Shown here piece after piece: positions 1 through 11,733 of a DNA stretch of 64,000 nt. A program made the position numbers and the translations under genes. The notes beneath the pieces are model-generated. The model had not been told where the DNA came from, did not search any database, and worked only from the letters and a program-made list of their open reading frames with translations. This stretch comes from Combretum micranthum (taxonomy: Eukaryota; Streptophyta; Magnoliopsida; Myrtales; Combretaceae), in assembly GCA_024138025.1 (NCBI GenBank), contig JAMXBD010001101.1, forward strand, positions 124,001 through 188,000. The letters are read 5' to 3'. Position 1 is the stretch's first letter; each line of letters opens with the position of its first letter.

Positions 1-75
1 CTGAGGTGGTCATTCTTAGCTTTAATATTGTGTACGGCGGACTGCCACGTTTAAGGTACCCTTCGGGGCGTGACA
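1..75 (+). mobile_element. 3' end of a Tekay-type LTR (LTR C)
   Basis: The window opens inside an LTR. The piece carries the family's terminal block (GGCGGACTGCCACGTTT, then a GGGGCGTGACA end) and stops at position 75. The following bases match the middle of an oppositely oriented LTR, so this one inserted into LTR B. The rest lies left of the window. Confidence 0.8.
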
Positions 76-3000
76 CTATGCATACAATGCAACAATCACA
101 TGATTACGCGAATATATAGTTATCCGAAACCATATATAGAACGGATTTACCCCTCCGTATCAAAGGTTAGGGAATCGGGTTGAAGGTCCTCGACCTTCTA
201 CTGCTAGTCCCCAGGTCCTCACCCACACGTTCGGTTGGCTCGCTCCGAACCTAGAGTCGCTTTCCCCCGAGCGATTTGGATTCTCCAGGAAGGAACATGG
301 CCCGTGGCACCGCACGTCACAGCCAATCCAACTCTACGCGTAGGAGTAGCAGTCTTCCGAAATAGATGTGACTCGATGGATGCTATGCGTGAACGTTTTA
401 TTGTTCTTAGGTCAAACCTTAAGGTTTATTAGGGGCGATCAATCAATTTAGCAACAATAAACAATCATACAAGTAAGTAAACAAAATTATTTAAACAAGC
501 AGATCGAAGTTGCGATATTCTTAATTCTCAATTCACGCATAAACATAGAATCATACATATACGCATAATCCCGAAATCCCCAAATATATTTGTTTTTATC
601 TTTTCTTAGTATACTAATGCTACTAACTTACAAGCACAAGCAAGGTAACGAAATTAGAAGGAATAACTCACTCGTCCATTTCGCTATCTTCTTAGTCGTA
701 GTAATCCTTGGGTAGGGTATTCTCGTATCCTTCGTCACCTAGACAAAAGAAATTCCCGGGATAAGTCTTTCATGAATTTCTATTCTTGGAGATTCTAAAC
801 TTCTCTTAAAATCGCGGTAAAATCGTATAGGAAGAAATTCCAACTTAAAATGGCCATAACTTGCTCATTTTAACTCGGAATTTCGCATATAATATACCGT
901 TTTCTACCTATTCGAAGAGATCTATCCATTTCTAATCTATCTTGGTCATAAAAGGTCATTTGAGTTTCGAAAACGTCAGGTACAGATTTAAAACGAATTT
1001 TCTAAACTTTTGCAAAAATCCATTTTCTAACTCACTTCATTTTAAAGAAAATCCTTTTGTAACAATAAAATATATTTTGATAAACACTTTTGAATATAAG
1101 TATGCTCACTTTATATGCAAAAATCCTAATAGTAGTGTCTCAATAATTTATTTCATAAAATAATTCATTTAAACTTTAACTTTGAAATTTTCTTTTCAAG
1201 TATTTAAAGAAACTTTATATTTTTACTAGGTTGTTATAAATGAGTATATTCTTATTTTATTTTCTTCATTTCCTTTTCCAAAACAAGTAAATTTTCCTTT
1301 TAACCTTAGTTTTTCATAAATTTCGTTTCTAGTGATAAAAGATCTATTTTTATCAAAAAGTATATTAGGTTGTTCAAAACCTTTTTATAATTTTTGTATT
1401 TAGGATGGTTTTAGAAAATGAATTTTGTCTTCTTATATTCATTTCTAAAATATAAGCTTTTTCTTTCCAAAACTTGTTCTTTCATTTCTTTTGAAAAGAA
1501 TCATTTTATAAAATCCATTATTATAAATCTTACCTCATTTATATTCCTTTGAAAATTAGTTCCTTCTTTTAGAAATTTGAAAATCATTATTTTCCTAAGT
1601 GGGTTCATAACTTGATGAGTTGATTTTTGTCTTAACTTTGAAAACTAGTTTGTTTCTTAGTTTAGAAAGAATTTAAGTCTTAAACTTTAGATATTAACGA
1701 TTTATTTTTTTAAAAACTTAGATTACCATAAAATACAAGAAAAATATTTATTTATGTTTTCTTGGTAAAACTATCTTTGTTATTTAAGAAAACTTGAGAA
1801 AACTTGTATTATTCTATTTCTAGGTTGTTGATAATAACTTCATGTTTTTGTGGTAAATCATATAATTGGAAACTTAGCTTTGAGTTCATTTAGTAAAACA
1901 AGATTCTATTTTTAGATTAGTTGAGATATTAATATTATGCAAATGCAAGTATCATGAGCATATAAAATAATAAGAACATAAAAAAAATACTTAAAATAAT
2001 TAATGAGCAAGAAAATAAAATATCAAGCATTGGGAACCTTAGCTTCTTCAAGGAATCCCGATCAAGTATTAGAGCCTTAGCTTCGTCAAGGCATCCTGGG
2101 ACTAAGAATGGACTAGTCCCAAAAGGTTAAAGAAAATAAATAAAAGATTGTTTTGACTTGATATGGACAAGTCTAAGACTAGAAAGACTAGGCTTAAAAT
2201 ACTAAGAAAGCAAGTAGATAAATTGCATTCATAAAGTAAATAAATAACAAGATCAAAATATAAAACAAGTAATAAATGAGAAGGTATAAATATGCATGAA
2301 GGTAATTCCATGAACAAGAACCAAACATGATATTAATGTGGTTGTCTTTAGTTTTTCAACCTAAGAAACAACATCAAAACCATATAAGGTTACTTGGCAT
2401 GGGAAAAAAAATGAAATATGAGTTCTTCATTACCTAAATGGGTAAGAAGAAAAGAAGGATTGCTTTCTTGAAGGTTTTTGGTAGTGGTTAGAAATGAGGC
2501 TTGAAAAGAAACTTATTTTGGTAGAAGAAGAGAGTTTCTTCTTACAAGAAGAGAGTTCTTGTAAGATATGGAGAGGAGTGTTTTGGAGAGAATTTTTGCA
2601 TAAATTCTCTACTTGAGAAAGGTGTGAAGAAATGAGAAGGGAGAGGTGATATTTATAGGAAAAGAGGAGAGGAATTAAGAGTGATTTAAATAATTGAAAA
2701 AGAAAATAAAAAGAGAGGGAAGAGAGAGAGTGATTGGATGGCAACATGAAGGGGGAGAGAGAAAAGTACAATTATGATTAATTTTTGTGTAAGAGAAGTG
2801 ATATTTTGTAAGAAAGGTATGAGTAGATTTTTATGGGAAAAGAAAATGTGAATAGTATGAATTGTATCATTTGTAAGAGTGATTAGATATAAAGTAGAGA
2901 GTGAATAGTAATGAATAGTACAAAAGTACTATGAATAGTAGACTAGACAATTAAAGTACCGGTAGTAATAAAAATACGCGTAACAATGCGATATCTGTAA

Positions 3001-3860
3001 TTTTTAACTACCGAAAAATTCTAAAACTAATATTTTTGGAATTCTTGTACTTTTACGAGTCTATTGGTATAAACAGAATATTTTTAATATCCCGAGATCC
3101 GGGACACACTTTTCGAGAACCGATCCCGTTTTTGTCCGAAGGTCACTCGAAATTCGCGAATATGATATTTTTATGTTATCTTATGTTATTACGAACTATT
3201 CTAGGTCATTAACTTAATTTCATTTTCTAGGGTTTGAAAACGCGGGATTGCCGGATCTTAAACACTAGGGTTCGTTATAGGCTTGTTGACTTTTAGGGTT
3301 CCGTTTTGATTTCTGTTTTCGTCGAGATATTCGTAAGATCGTATAATTTTCGAGTCTTGATCGTTTTAGAATTTTTAGCTCGAAAATTTATATTTTATTT
3401 TATTTGTGATTATTTAATAGTTTTTAGTTCTCGGAATCGTTTAACCGAGTCTAGGGTTATGAGTTAACTCAGTTTGACTTTTGGTGAGAATTTGAAATTT
3501 GTGATTTCTGAAATTTATCGAAGGTTTTAAGATTTTGCTATTGATCGTTATTTGGATATATTGTCTTGATTTGCGTGTTAGAAGACGGTTAGGTAATTTA
3601 ATTGATGTACGGACGTTGATTAAACCGGTAGTTAGACTTTATATTTCGTTTTAAGGGTTCCTGTTTTCTCAAGATTGAGAAAACTCGTTTTTATTCTTAT
3701 TTGGAATTAAGTTTTAACTTGGTTCGAGTTTTAGGGTTTCGTTTCCGGTATTTGACTCGGTCTAGAATTGAGTTTTAATCTCAAGTTGATTTTTCGGGTT
3801 TTTGATATTTATACTTCTAGAATTATTTTTAAGGATTATGAAAATTTTTAGGGGTTTACA
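76..3860 (-). mobile_element. Minus-strand Tekay-type LTR, subfamily I (LTR B), partial
   Basis: Read on the minus strand, this LTR starts TGTAAACCCC at 3860 and continues to 76, where LTR C interrupts it about 490 bp short of its own 3' end. It carries the subfamily I ACTAGTC-rich block (about 2030-2215), the conserved inverted repeat (845-873), a TATA box and a splice-donor-like ATGGACGA/GTGAGT near 680. It sits inside forward LTR A, whose 3' end resumes at 3861. No coding sequence. Confidence 0.8.
2650..2656 (-). promoter_or_regulatory. TATA box of LTR B
   Basis: TATAAAT on the minus strand, at the same place as in the other LTR copies and followed by a pyrimidine-rich (CT) stretch in transcript sense. 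Activity is inferred from position only. Confidence 0.5.
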
Positions 3861-4008
3861 TATACATCCCATAGGTATCTCTCATTGTTGTGATACACGC
3901 CTTATATATGGTGTTGAAAACTTTCGCATGACTTTGGAAAGTCATTCTTAAGTTTTAATACCATATGTGGAAGACTACCACGTTTAGAGTACCCTTTGGG
4001 GCGTGACA
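3861..4008 (+). mobile_element. 3' end of forward Tekay-type LTR (LTR A)
   Basis: After the TGTAAAC end of LTR B, forward LTR sequence resumes and ends GGGGCGTGACA at 4008. The next base lies in the Athila integrase, so LTR A inserted into Athila and was later split by LTR B. Its 5' part is outside the window, so no target-site duplication can be checked. Confidence 0.75.
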
Positions 4009-4638
4009 TGTTTTGTGATAATTTATGTTTCTTTGAAATGTTACCAGTCCTTTGACATTGAGCACATGACATTATGTATTTCTTTCAATCACGAACAAAT
4101 TAGGCTAATAAAATCTAAATGATAAGACCTTAGCTACAGTCCTTTGAAGACCAAAATGACCTCCTGCTTCTTTTGAATGACAATGTTCAATAATACTAAG
4201 TTGTTTAGATTCAGGCACACAGCGTCTAATCACTTGATCAACACATTTCTTGAACAAATATGGTTCATCCCAAAAATAACTTTTCACATCATGCAAAAAT
4301 TTCTTCTTTTGTTGATAAGACAAACCATATGGAATGATTTTGCTAACCAAGTAATTGACATAATCAACATACCAAGGCAAACGTAGGATCTCTACTGCAT
4401 GCAATTGTTCATCAGGAAACTTTTCATTGATAGGAATATCCAAACTATTAGATTCTAGTCTAGATAAATGATCCGTAATTACATTTTCAGTTCCCTTCTT
4501 ATCTTTGATCTCAAGATCAAACTCTTGCAGTAGTAATATCTATCTAATTAACCTGGGTTTTGCATCGGTTTTAGCAAACAAATATTTCAAAGCAACATGA
4601 TCAATATATACTATGACTTTAGATCCTATCAGGTAAGG
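4009..4638 (-). pseudogene. Athila pol: RNase H tail and integrase N-terminal zinc finger
   Basis: This is the distal half of the split Athila polyprotein. The right part, about 4450-4638, is the end of RNase H: a VYIDH-type strand, KYLF, and a DHLSR-type end, with one in-frame stop. The open stretch 4105-4443 leads into the integrase HHCC zinc finger, with its two histidines in HCHSKEAGGHFG. The two cysteines follow in another frame near 4030-4060, in the CQRTGNIS context usual for Athila. LTR A cuts the gene at 4008, before the DDE catalytic core. The reading frame joins the part at 8184 once the inserted LTR and one target-site copy are set aside. Confidence 0.85.
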
Positions 4639-4643
4639 TTTAA

Positions 4644-7600
4644 TGTCACGCCCTAAAGGATACTCTAAACGTGACAGTCCCCCACACTTAATATTAAAGC
4701 TTAAGTATGACAACCTTAGCCATTCCTAAAAGCTTTTATATTAAGTGTAAGGCGTACTTTCACAACTTTAGAGGACCATATATGGAATTATGAAGCTTAA
4801 GAAGATAAAAATAACACAATAAGAAAAGAGGATTCATAATAATCATTCAGTTATAACAATGATCTTTACAAACTTAGGGATACTTCCCCGTGATTACTAA
4901 TCTATTACAAGAATATTTGTACATCAATACTAATGCTACACTTCATCTAAATTTCTATTATCCAAAAAGAAATTACCTGCCCGCAGAGTCCTCGTGGCCT
5001 TAACCATAAATAGGGAAACTGCAAAAGATATCTATGGGGGTATAAGCTAACAGGCTTAGTGAGAACTATTTCCATAAATAACTTCTTGTAACAAAATTTC
5101 AAACAAGTTGTTTAAACAATCAAACGTGATGCAACATACACGTGGGCAAGCAAGCATATAGTTTTCCGGGAACTATATGTTGAATGGATTTGCACCCTTC
5201 GTTCGGGGTTTGGTGATACTTAACCTCAAAACAAGTAGTTTTAGTTAAAAAGTTTTATGCTCACGAGCATTCATCGCCAAGTATTCCGAATCTACTTGAT
5301 TTGACCTTGCTTTCAGATTTTCCGCCAAGCATTTCCCTTAAGCCGCCAAGCAATCGCTTTCGAATCTTCTGCCAAGCGTTGCTTTCGACATGAGCTTATT
5401 ATCCTTCTCACCCAAGGATAATAACCCAAAATGCAATGTGACTCACTTTGTGGCATGCATGAATCCATTTATTTATAATGTCATAACATTATTATTCAAG
5501 TTTAAGGTGATCCAGGCATTTCATATAAGCAAGTGTTATACTAAAATAAGCATTTTAAATCAATTCCGGCGTCGATATTCTTAGGATTCTTTCAAAGAAT
5601 TAATTAACACACATATCCATTTTCTTTTTCCTAACCCTAATGCAACTAAATTACAAGCACAACAAGTATAGCATTTAACGGGAATAAACTTACGATGCCA
5701 TGTCGACTATTCCTCTATGTGGATGAGTTGTTCACATACTCCACTTAATCGAAAAAATCTTCGGGGTAAAGGAATCCTTCCTCGGGGTCACCTAGCCAAA
5801 GAAAATACCCTCAATGAGCATTCTTTGATGATTTTTTTGAATTTTGACAAAACAATGTCAAAAGAACGTTAAAGTTCGTATAAAGGAATGTTTCAACTTA
5901 AAATGGCCATAACTTGGTCATTTTAACTTGGAATCGCACATATAATATGCCGATTTCTACCTACTCGAAAAGATCTACCCATTTCCAAACTTATTTTTAA
6001 CAAACAAACTCATATAGGCTCCGAAACAGTGGCGACAAAATTCACCATGGATTTTCCAACACAAAACAACTTTGGTTCAATAAATCAAAATTTGTTTGAT
6101 AAATACATAGTTATCTATATAGTTGAAAAATTATCTTTTTATAACTATATAATTCATATTTAAGCATGCTCAAGTGTTTTGTTGTCCAATTATTTTTCTT
6201 GAGTAAAACAATGTCGGTTTGAAGTTTTTAGAAAAATATAGTTTTCAAAAATTGTTTTTGTAAATTTATTGAAATGAATACCTTGTTTCCTTTTGTTTTC
6301 TAAAAAATGCTTTACGTTGGTTTTATTATTTTTTTCTAAGTAACTTTTTGAAAATAAAATTTTCTATTTTCTAAGTTTTCTACACTAATACTATTTTGGA
6401 GTTTTTAGAAAACACACTATTCTTCCTATTTATTTTTCTTGTATAAATTCCTTTATCTATTTGTTTGCAAAAATTTTCATTTGAAAGTTTCTCATTCTTT
6501 CCTCATCTCTTATGTTTTTCATAGAAATCATCCATGCATAAAAATTTATTTTCTTGATAAAAACAAAGTGGAACAATATGTGACTTAAGAAACTTTTTAT
6601 AGTAAAGTAGTTTCTAAAATTTTTGTGGTTTCATCATGTAACTTGAAAAGAGATAACTTTGTTTTTATTTTCAAACCATAGATTTTCTTCTTTACATAAA
6701 CTTATTTCTAATGTGTCAAGATTTCCTTTTTGCCAATTTATTTTTAGAACTTGAAACTTTGGACAGCAATTTAAATGAACATGAATTATGAGAAAAATAG
6801 CAAGTAAAATAACATAAGTAATTAAGTCAAGTATTAGAGTCTTAGCTTTTTCAAGGCTCCCGGGACTAAGAAGTAGACTAGTCCCAAAATAAAAAGAAAA
6901 ACTTGTTTTGACTTGATAAGGACAAGTCTAAGACTAGAGACTAGTCTTAAAATAACAAGGAATATGTAAATAAATTGCAAGGAATTAGTAAATAAATTGC
7001 AAAGGAAAAATAAATAAATTGCATTGCATAAAAGTAAATAAATTGCAAGTGAGCCTATGTACTTTAAAGAATATGTATATATATATAGATAATAATATTT
7101 ATATATAGTAACAATAATATGAACAAAAATAATAACATGAACATAAATAGATTTTTCATGAACAAGAACAATACATGAATATAATGTAGCTTCCATAACT
7201 TGTAGTCTTTGGAAACTCACACTATGGTCATATAAAGTTACATGACATGAAGAAGAAGAAAATAATATGAAGTGGTTACCTAAAGAAGACTTTGGTAGTA
7301 GTATGTGGTTATGGGTTTTTTATTGTAGGTAGAATTGTTGTGGAATTATTTTGAGAGAGTTTTGGGATGGTATTTTGAGAGAGTTTTGAGAGGAGAATTT
7401 GAGAGAGTTTTGGTAAGAAACTTGTGGGTATTAGTGGTTTGTAAGAAGTGAAAGAGGAGGGGGGTATTTATAGGAAAATGTGGAGGGATTTTTGTATGAT
7501 TAAAATAAATAAAAAATTGAAACAAATTGAGGATGATGGGGAGAGAGGGGCACCGACCATAGCTTTAAGAGGGGGGAGTGATTTAATTTTTTTTTGACTT

Positions 7601-8183
7601 TTTGTTAAATAAAAGATATAATATGTAAGATAGATGTGAAATAAAGTTATGAGAAAGGTAAAAAGTAAAGGTCATAGGTTATGGAGTGTGTAAGAGTAGG
7701 TGTAAGAAATAGTAGAGATAAAAGAATAGAGTAGAATAGTAATGAATAGTGTATTGTAAAGTAGATATGACTAATAAAGTACCGATAGTAGGAAAATATG
7801 CGTATAAATGCGATATCTGATATTTTTACTTACCGAAAAATTTCAAAATTGATATTTTTGAAAACCTTGCATTTTTACGAGTCTAACGGTATATTCAGAA
7901 TATTTTTACTATTCTGGGGTTCCGGATACCTTTTTCAAGAATCATGTCCGCTCGGGTTCAAAGGACACCCGAAATTCGCAAAACTGATATTTTTATATAA
8001 CCTATAGTTATTACGAACTATCCTAGCTAATTATTCCAACTTCGTTTTCTAGGGCTAAACAAAACGACAATGCCGGACTTAAGCAGTTATAGTAAACTAG
8101 GGTTTTGTTGACTTTGGAAATCCGGTTGACTTCTGGTTGAGGGTTTTTAAGCTAAACCGATTCCAAAAATTTAGGGGTTTACA
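4644..8183 (-). mobile_element. Minus-strand solo LTR, subfamily I (LTR D), in Athila RNase H
   Basis: A 3540 bp LTR (minus sense TGTAAACCCC to GTGACA) with no internal region. Plus-strand flanks are TTTAA (4639-4643) and TCTAA (8184-8188), a 5 bp target-site duplication with one transition. Removing the LTR and one copy restores the Athila RNase H reading frame. It carries the inverted repeat (5898-5926), the ACTAGTC block (about 6826-6945), a TATA box and intron-like signals (donor GTAAGT at 5693, acceptor TTTTGCAG at about 5019, minus strand). It presumably arose by LTR-LTR recombination. Confidence 0.9.
7466..7472 (-). promoter_or_regulatory. TATA box of LTR D
   Basis: Minus-strand CTATAAATACCCCCC, matching the position and context of the TATA box in sister LTRs. 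Function inferred. Confidence 0.5.
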
Positions 8184-9350
8184 TCTAAACTTGTCACAAG
8201 CAAATATAATAGCAAGAAGCTCTTTCTCAGTTGTGGCATAGTTTCTTTGAGCCTCATTCAAAGTCTGACTAGCATAGTATATAACATGAAACAACTTACC
8301 TCTTCTCTGACCCAATACTGCTCCCATAACATAGTTGCCGGCATCACACATGAGTTCAAAAGGCAGCTCCCAGTTACGTGCAATGATCACTAGTGTAGAT
8401 GTGAGCTTTTCCTTCAATAAATTAAATGCCTGCAAACATTTGTCATCAAAATTGAAGACAGAATCTTTTTCAAGAAGATTACACAAAGGTTTAGAAATTT
8501 TAGAGAAGTCTTTTATGAATCTTCTATAGAAACCAACATGTCCTAAGAAACTTCTACCTCCCTTAACATTTGTGGGTGGTGGCAACTTCTCTATTATTTC
8601 AACTTTGGCCTTATCAACTTCAATTCCTTTCTCTGAAACTTTGTGACCTAACACAATGCATTCTCTTACCATGAAATGACATTTTTCCTAATTTAAAATT
8701 AGATTTGTTTCTTTGCATCTTTTAAGAACATTGGCTAAACTTGCTTCAAAAGATTTTCCAAAAACAGAAAAATCATCAATGAATATCTCGATAAAATTTT
8801 CAAGCATGTCAAAATAAATAACCATCATACACCTCTGAAACGTAGTAAGTGCATTGCAAAGACCAAAAGGCATTCCTCCTAAAGGCAAAAGTACCATAGG
8901 GATAGGTAAAAGTGGTTTTCTCTTGGTCATTAGGTGATATGGAAATTTGATTATAACGAGAATAACCATCTAGAAAACAATAATATTCATGCCTTGCAAG
9001 TTTCTCCAACATGTGATCCATGAAAGGAAGGGGGAAATGATCTTTCCTGGTGGCATCAGTTAACTTCCTATAATCAATGCAAACTCTCCAACCAGTCACA
9101 GTCCGAGTAGGAATCAATTCATTCTCCTCATTTTTCACTACAATCATACCACCTTTCTTTGGAACAACTTGAACTGGAATAACCTACTTACTATCAGAGA
9201 TAGGATAGATAATACATGCATCAAGTAATTTCAGAACTTCTTTCTTTATTATCTCCTTAAGTGTTGGGTTAAGTCACCTCTGTGATTGAACTGTAGGTTT
9301 GTACTATGCTTCCATCAGAATCTTGTGAGTGCAAATTATAGGGCTAATTC
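8184..9350 (-). pseudogene. Athila pol: reverse transcriptase and RNase H (proximal part)
   Basis: Minus-strand RT and RNase H of the Athila element. RT blocks in order: CIDYRKLTDATRKDHFPLPF near 9060, FLDGYSRYNQI near 8980, TFTYPYGTFAFRR near 8910, and the catalytic FIDDFSVFG near 8780. The thumb and connection follow (GHKVSEKGIEVD, FYRRFIKDFSKI), then RNase H blocks: CDAGNYVMGAVLGQ, where S is replaced by G in the usual CDAS start, and the glutamate in ATTEKELLAIIFACDKFR. At least one frame change separates 8809-9147 from 8688-8969, and a stop lies before 8672. The rest of RNase H lies beyond LTR D at 4638 and below. Confidence 0.9.
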
Positions 9351-9399
9351 CTTTGATATCAGCAATAGTCCAACCAATTGCTTCTTTATGCTCCCTTAG

Positions 9400-10174
9400 A
9401 ATTCTAATTAGCTGCTGCTCTTGTTCACCTATCAAATAAGATCAAACAATTATTGGCAAGGTACTTCCAGTTCCTAGAAAAACATATTTCAAATGTGTAG
9501 GAAGGGGTTTAAGCTTAAGATTTGGTGGTTGTATTAATGATGGTACTGGCTTGCTTTCACTAGTGCCTAGCTCCTCATAATATCTGGTTTTAATTTGAGG
9601 CACTTGCTCAACTTTTTCCTCTTGCTCATCATCACTCCAATAATCCAGATCTCTTAGCACAGATTCCACACTTCTATCTGCAAGTTGTGAGGTGACATGA
9701 GTCTCCTTGCACTCTTCAAGTCCTAATTTCCTGAAAAATGGACAAAGGCATAAGATTAATACTTGCACCAGAATCTATAAGAACTTTATCAAAGTAAAAG
9801 TCTCCTATAGTGCAAGGGACAATAAAACTCCCTTTATCTCTTTGTTTTGTTGGTAAGTAGGGTGTATTCTTTTGTAGAATCATTGAACATTCTCCTGTTA
9901 GCATCATTGGTTCATTCCCATCAATCTTCCTCTTCTTAGTAAGCAATTCTTTAATAAATTTTGCATATGAAGGCATTTCTTGAATCACTTCTAAGAATGG
10001 AATATTGATTTGCAACTTCTTAAAAACATCCAGGAACTTTGAAAATTGCTCATCCAATTTTCGCTGCTTTAGTCTTCCCAGAAAAGGAATAGGTGGAACA
10101 TAAGGTTTTACCTCAGGTGGTTTTTGCATTGGTTCCTCCATTTTTTGTTTTCCTTTATCTTTCCTTTGAATCAC
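9400..10174 (-). pseudogene. Athila protease region
   Basis: Minus strand, two overlapping frames. The upstream part reads through the Athila gag-protease linker (KLDEQFSKFLDVFKKL, INIPF, MPSYAKFIKELL) into the aspartic protease active site LIDSGASINLMPLS near 9755-9780. A frameshift then moves the reading to 9442-9768, with QLADRS downstream of the active site. The retropepsin-like domain would cut Gag-Pol. The active-site DSG is intact but the frame is not. Confidence 0.85.
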
Positions 10175-10183
10175 TTCAGTTTC

Positions 10184-11640
10184 CTAAACTTTTTCCTCAA
10201 CAGTTTCAACCTCTTTACCACTTGTCAAAATTATGGCATTCATAGTTTTAGGATTTTCCTTTGTGTTGTTCGGTAAAGAACCAGATGGTTTATTACTAAT
10301 TTGTCGAGCAAGTTGATGGAATTTCCCTTGAAGTTCTTGAATAATAGCATGCTGATTATTGAGTGTGGTATGTATAAAAGTCTTCAATAACCCATCAGTT
10401 GAAAGTTGATTTTGTTGAAATGAAGGCAGGGCATTCCTTATAAGACCTTGTTTTTGAAATCCAAGTGGTCAGTAAACATTTGATTCATTTCTATAAGATA
10501 GATTTGGATGATTACACCATTCTGGATTATAAGTGTTTGTATATGGTCCATAATTAACCCTTCCAAAGTTTCCAACATAGTTGAGCTACTCTCCACTTGA
10601 TGATGGTATGGTATAATGAGGACAATCATAAAATGAATGTGGTCCTGAGCACAACTCATAAGTAGCAACTTGATTAGTATTCAAAGAGTTAGATGATACA
10701 AGTTTACTTACTTGTGTAGTTAAAGATGAAACTTGAGCAGTAAGCTATTGCATGGATTTACTATCTTGAATAGATCCCACCTTTGATCTTGTTCTTTCAC
10801 AGCTCCAGTTATGAGCACTAGAAGCTAATTCCTCAATTAATGTAATAGCTTCATCATATGTCTTTCCCATGAGTGATCCTCCTGATGTAGCATCCACTAA
10901 TGACCTCAAAGTCTCATATAGACTAAGGTAGAAATTTTCAATCAAGAGATTATCCGGAAGTCCATGATGTGGGCATTTTCTAACAAGCTTTAAATCTTTC
11001 ACAAGCTTCATACAATGATTCTCCAGTAAACTTTGTGAAGTTGGTAATCTCATTTCTTAATCTGGCAGTTCTGGTAGAAGGAAAAATCACTTCAAGAACT
11101 TAGTTGTCAAATTTGCTCATGAAGTAATGGACTCATGTGGTTGAGAATTAAACCAAGCCAAAGCTTTATCCCTAAGAGAGAAAGGAAAAAGCTGCATTCT
11201 TATGGCCTCATCAGATACTCCATTGAAGTTTGATAGTATTGCAATATTGGAGGAATTTGGCAACGTGTTCATCTGGTGTCTCATTGGGATATTCTCCAAA
11301 TTAGTGTGACTCAACCATTTGAATTAACATCGATTTAAGCTCAAAGTTGTTAGCCTGAACTGCTGGCCTTTTCACAGTGGAACCCTGAACAATGGGTACC
11401 GTATAATCTCGAAGTGCTCTAACGGGTGTAACTTGAATCTGATTATTGTTTTGATTGTTGATTTTATCACTGTTGCCCGCATTGTTCCGTACTTCATTTT
11501 CTACCATTTCTTCAGTTTGTAGCACTCTTTCTTGCCTTCTGTTTTCTCTTTTTTACTGATGCCAAGTTCTTTCAATCTCAGGATTAATTGTAGAAGTTCC
11601 CTACTTCTACACCTATGCATGTAACCTGCAAAAAGAAAAG
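10184..11640 (-). pseudogene. Athila gag
   Basis: Minus-strand gag in pieces. N-terminal region 11301-11640 holds an arginine- and serine-rich start after an initial frame change, then NNFELKSMLIQMV. The capsid-like core spans about 10745-11314, with SDEAIRMQLFPFSLRDKA, RKCPHHGLPDNLL and GKTYDEAITLIEELA. The C-terminal linker lies at 10184-10668. There are at least four frame changes. The wording of the core is characteristic of Athila gag. It would form the virus-like particle shell, and cannot do so in this state. Confidence 0.85.
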
Positions 11641-11710
11641 AAAACAATTAAACCCTAGAAAAACTCCTAAACTACTAGAAAAACTAAAGGTGGTCTAATA
11701 TTAATTGAGT

Positions 11711-11730
11711 CCCCGAAAACGGCGCCAAAA
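11711..11730 (-). other. Athila primer-binding site remnant
   Basis: Minus strand reads TTTTGGCGCCGTTTTCGGGG just inside the LTR end. It matches the GGCGCCGTTGCCGGGG primer site usual for Athila, with substitutions in the middle. Confidence 0.75.
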
Positions 11731-11733
11731 ACT

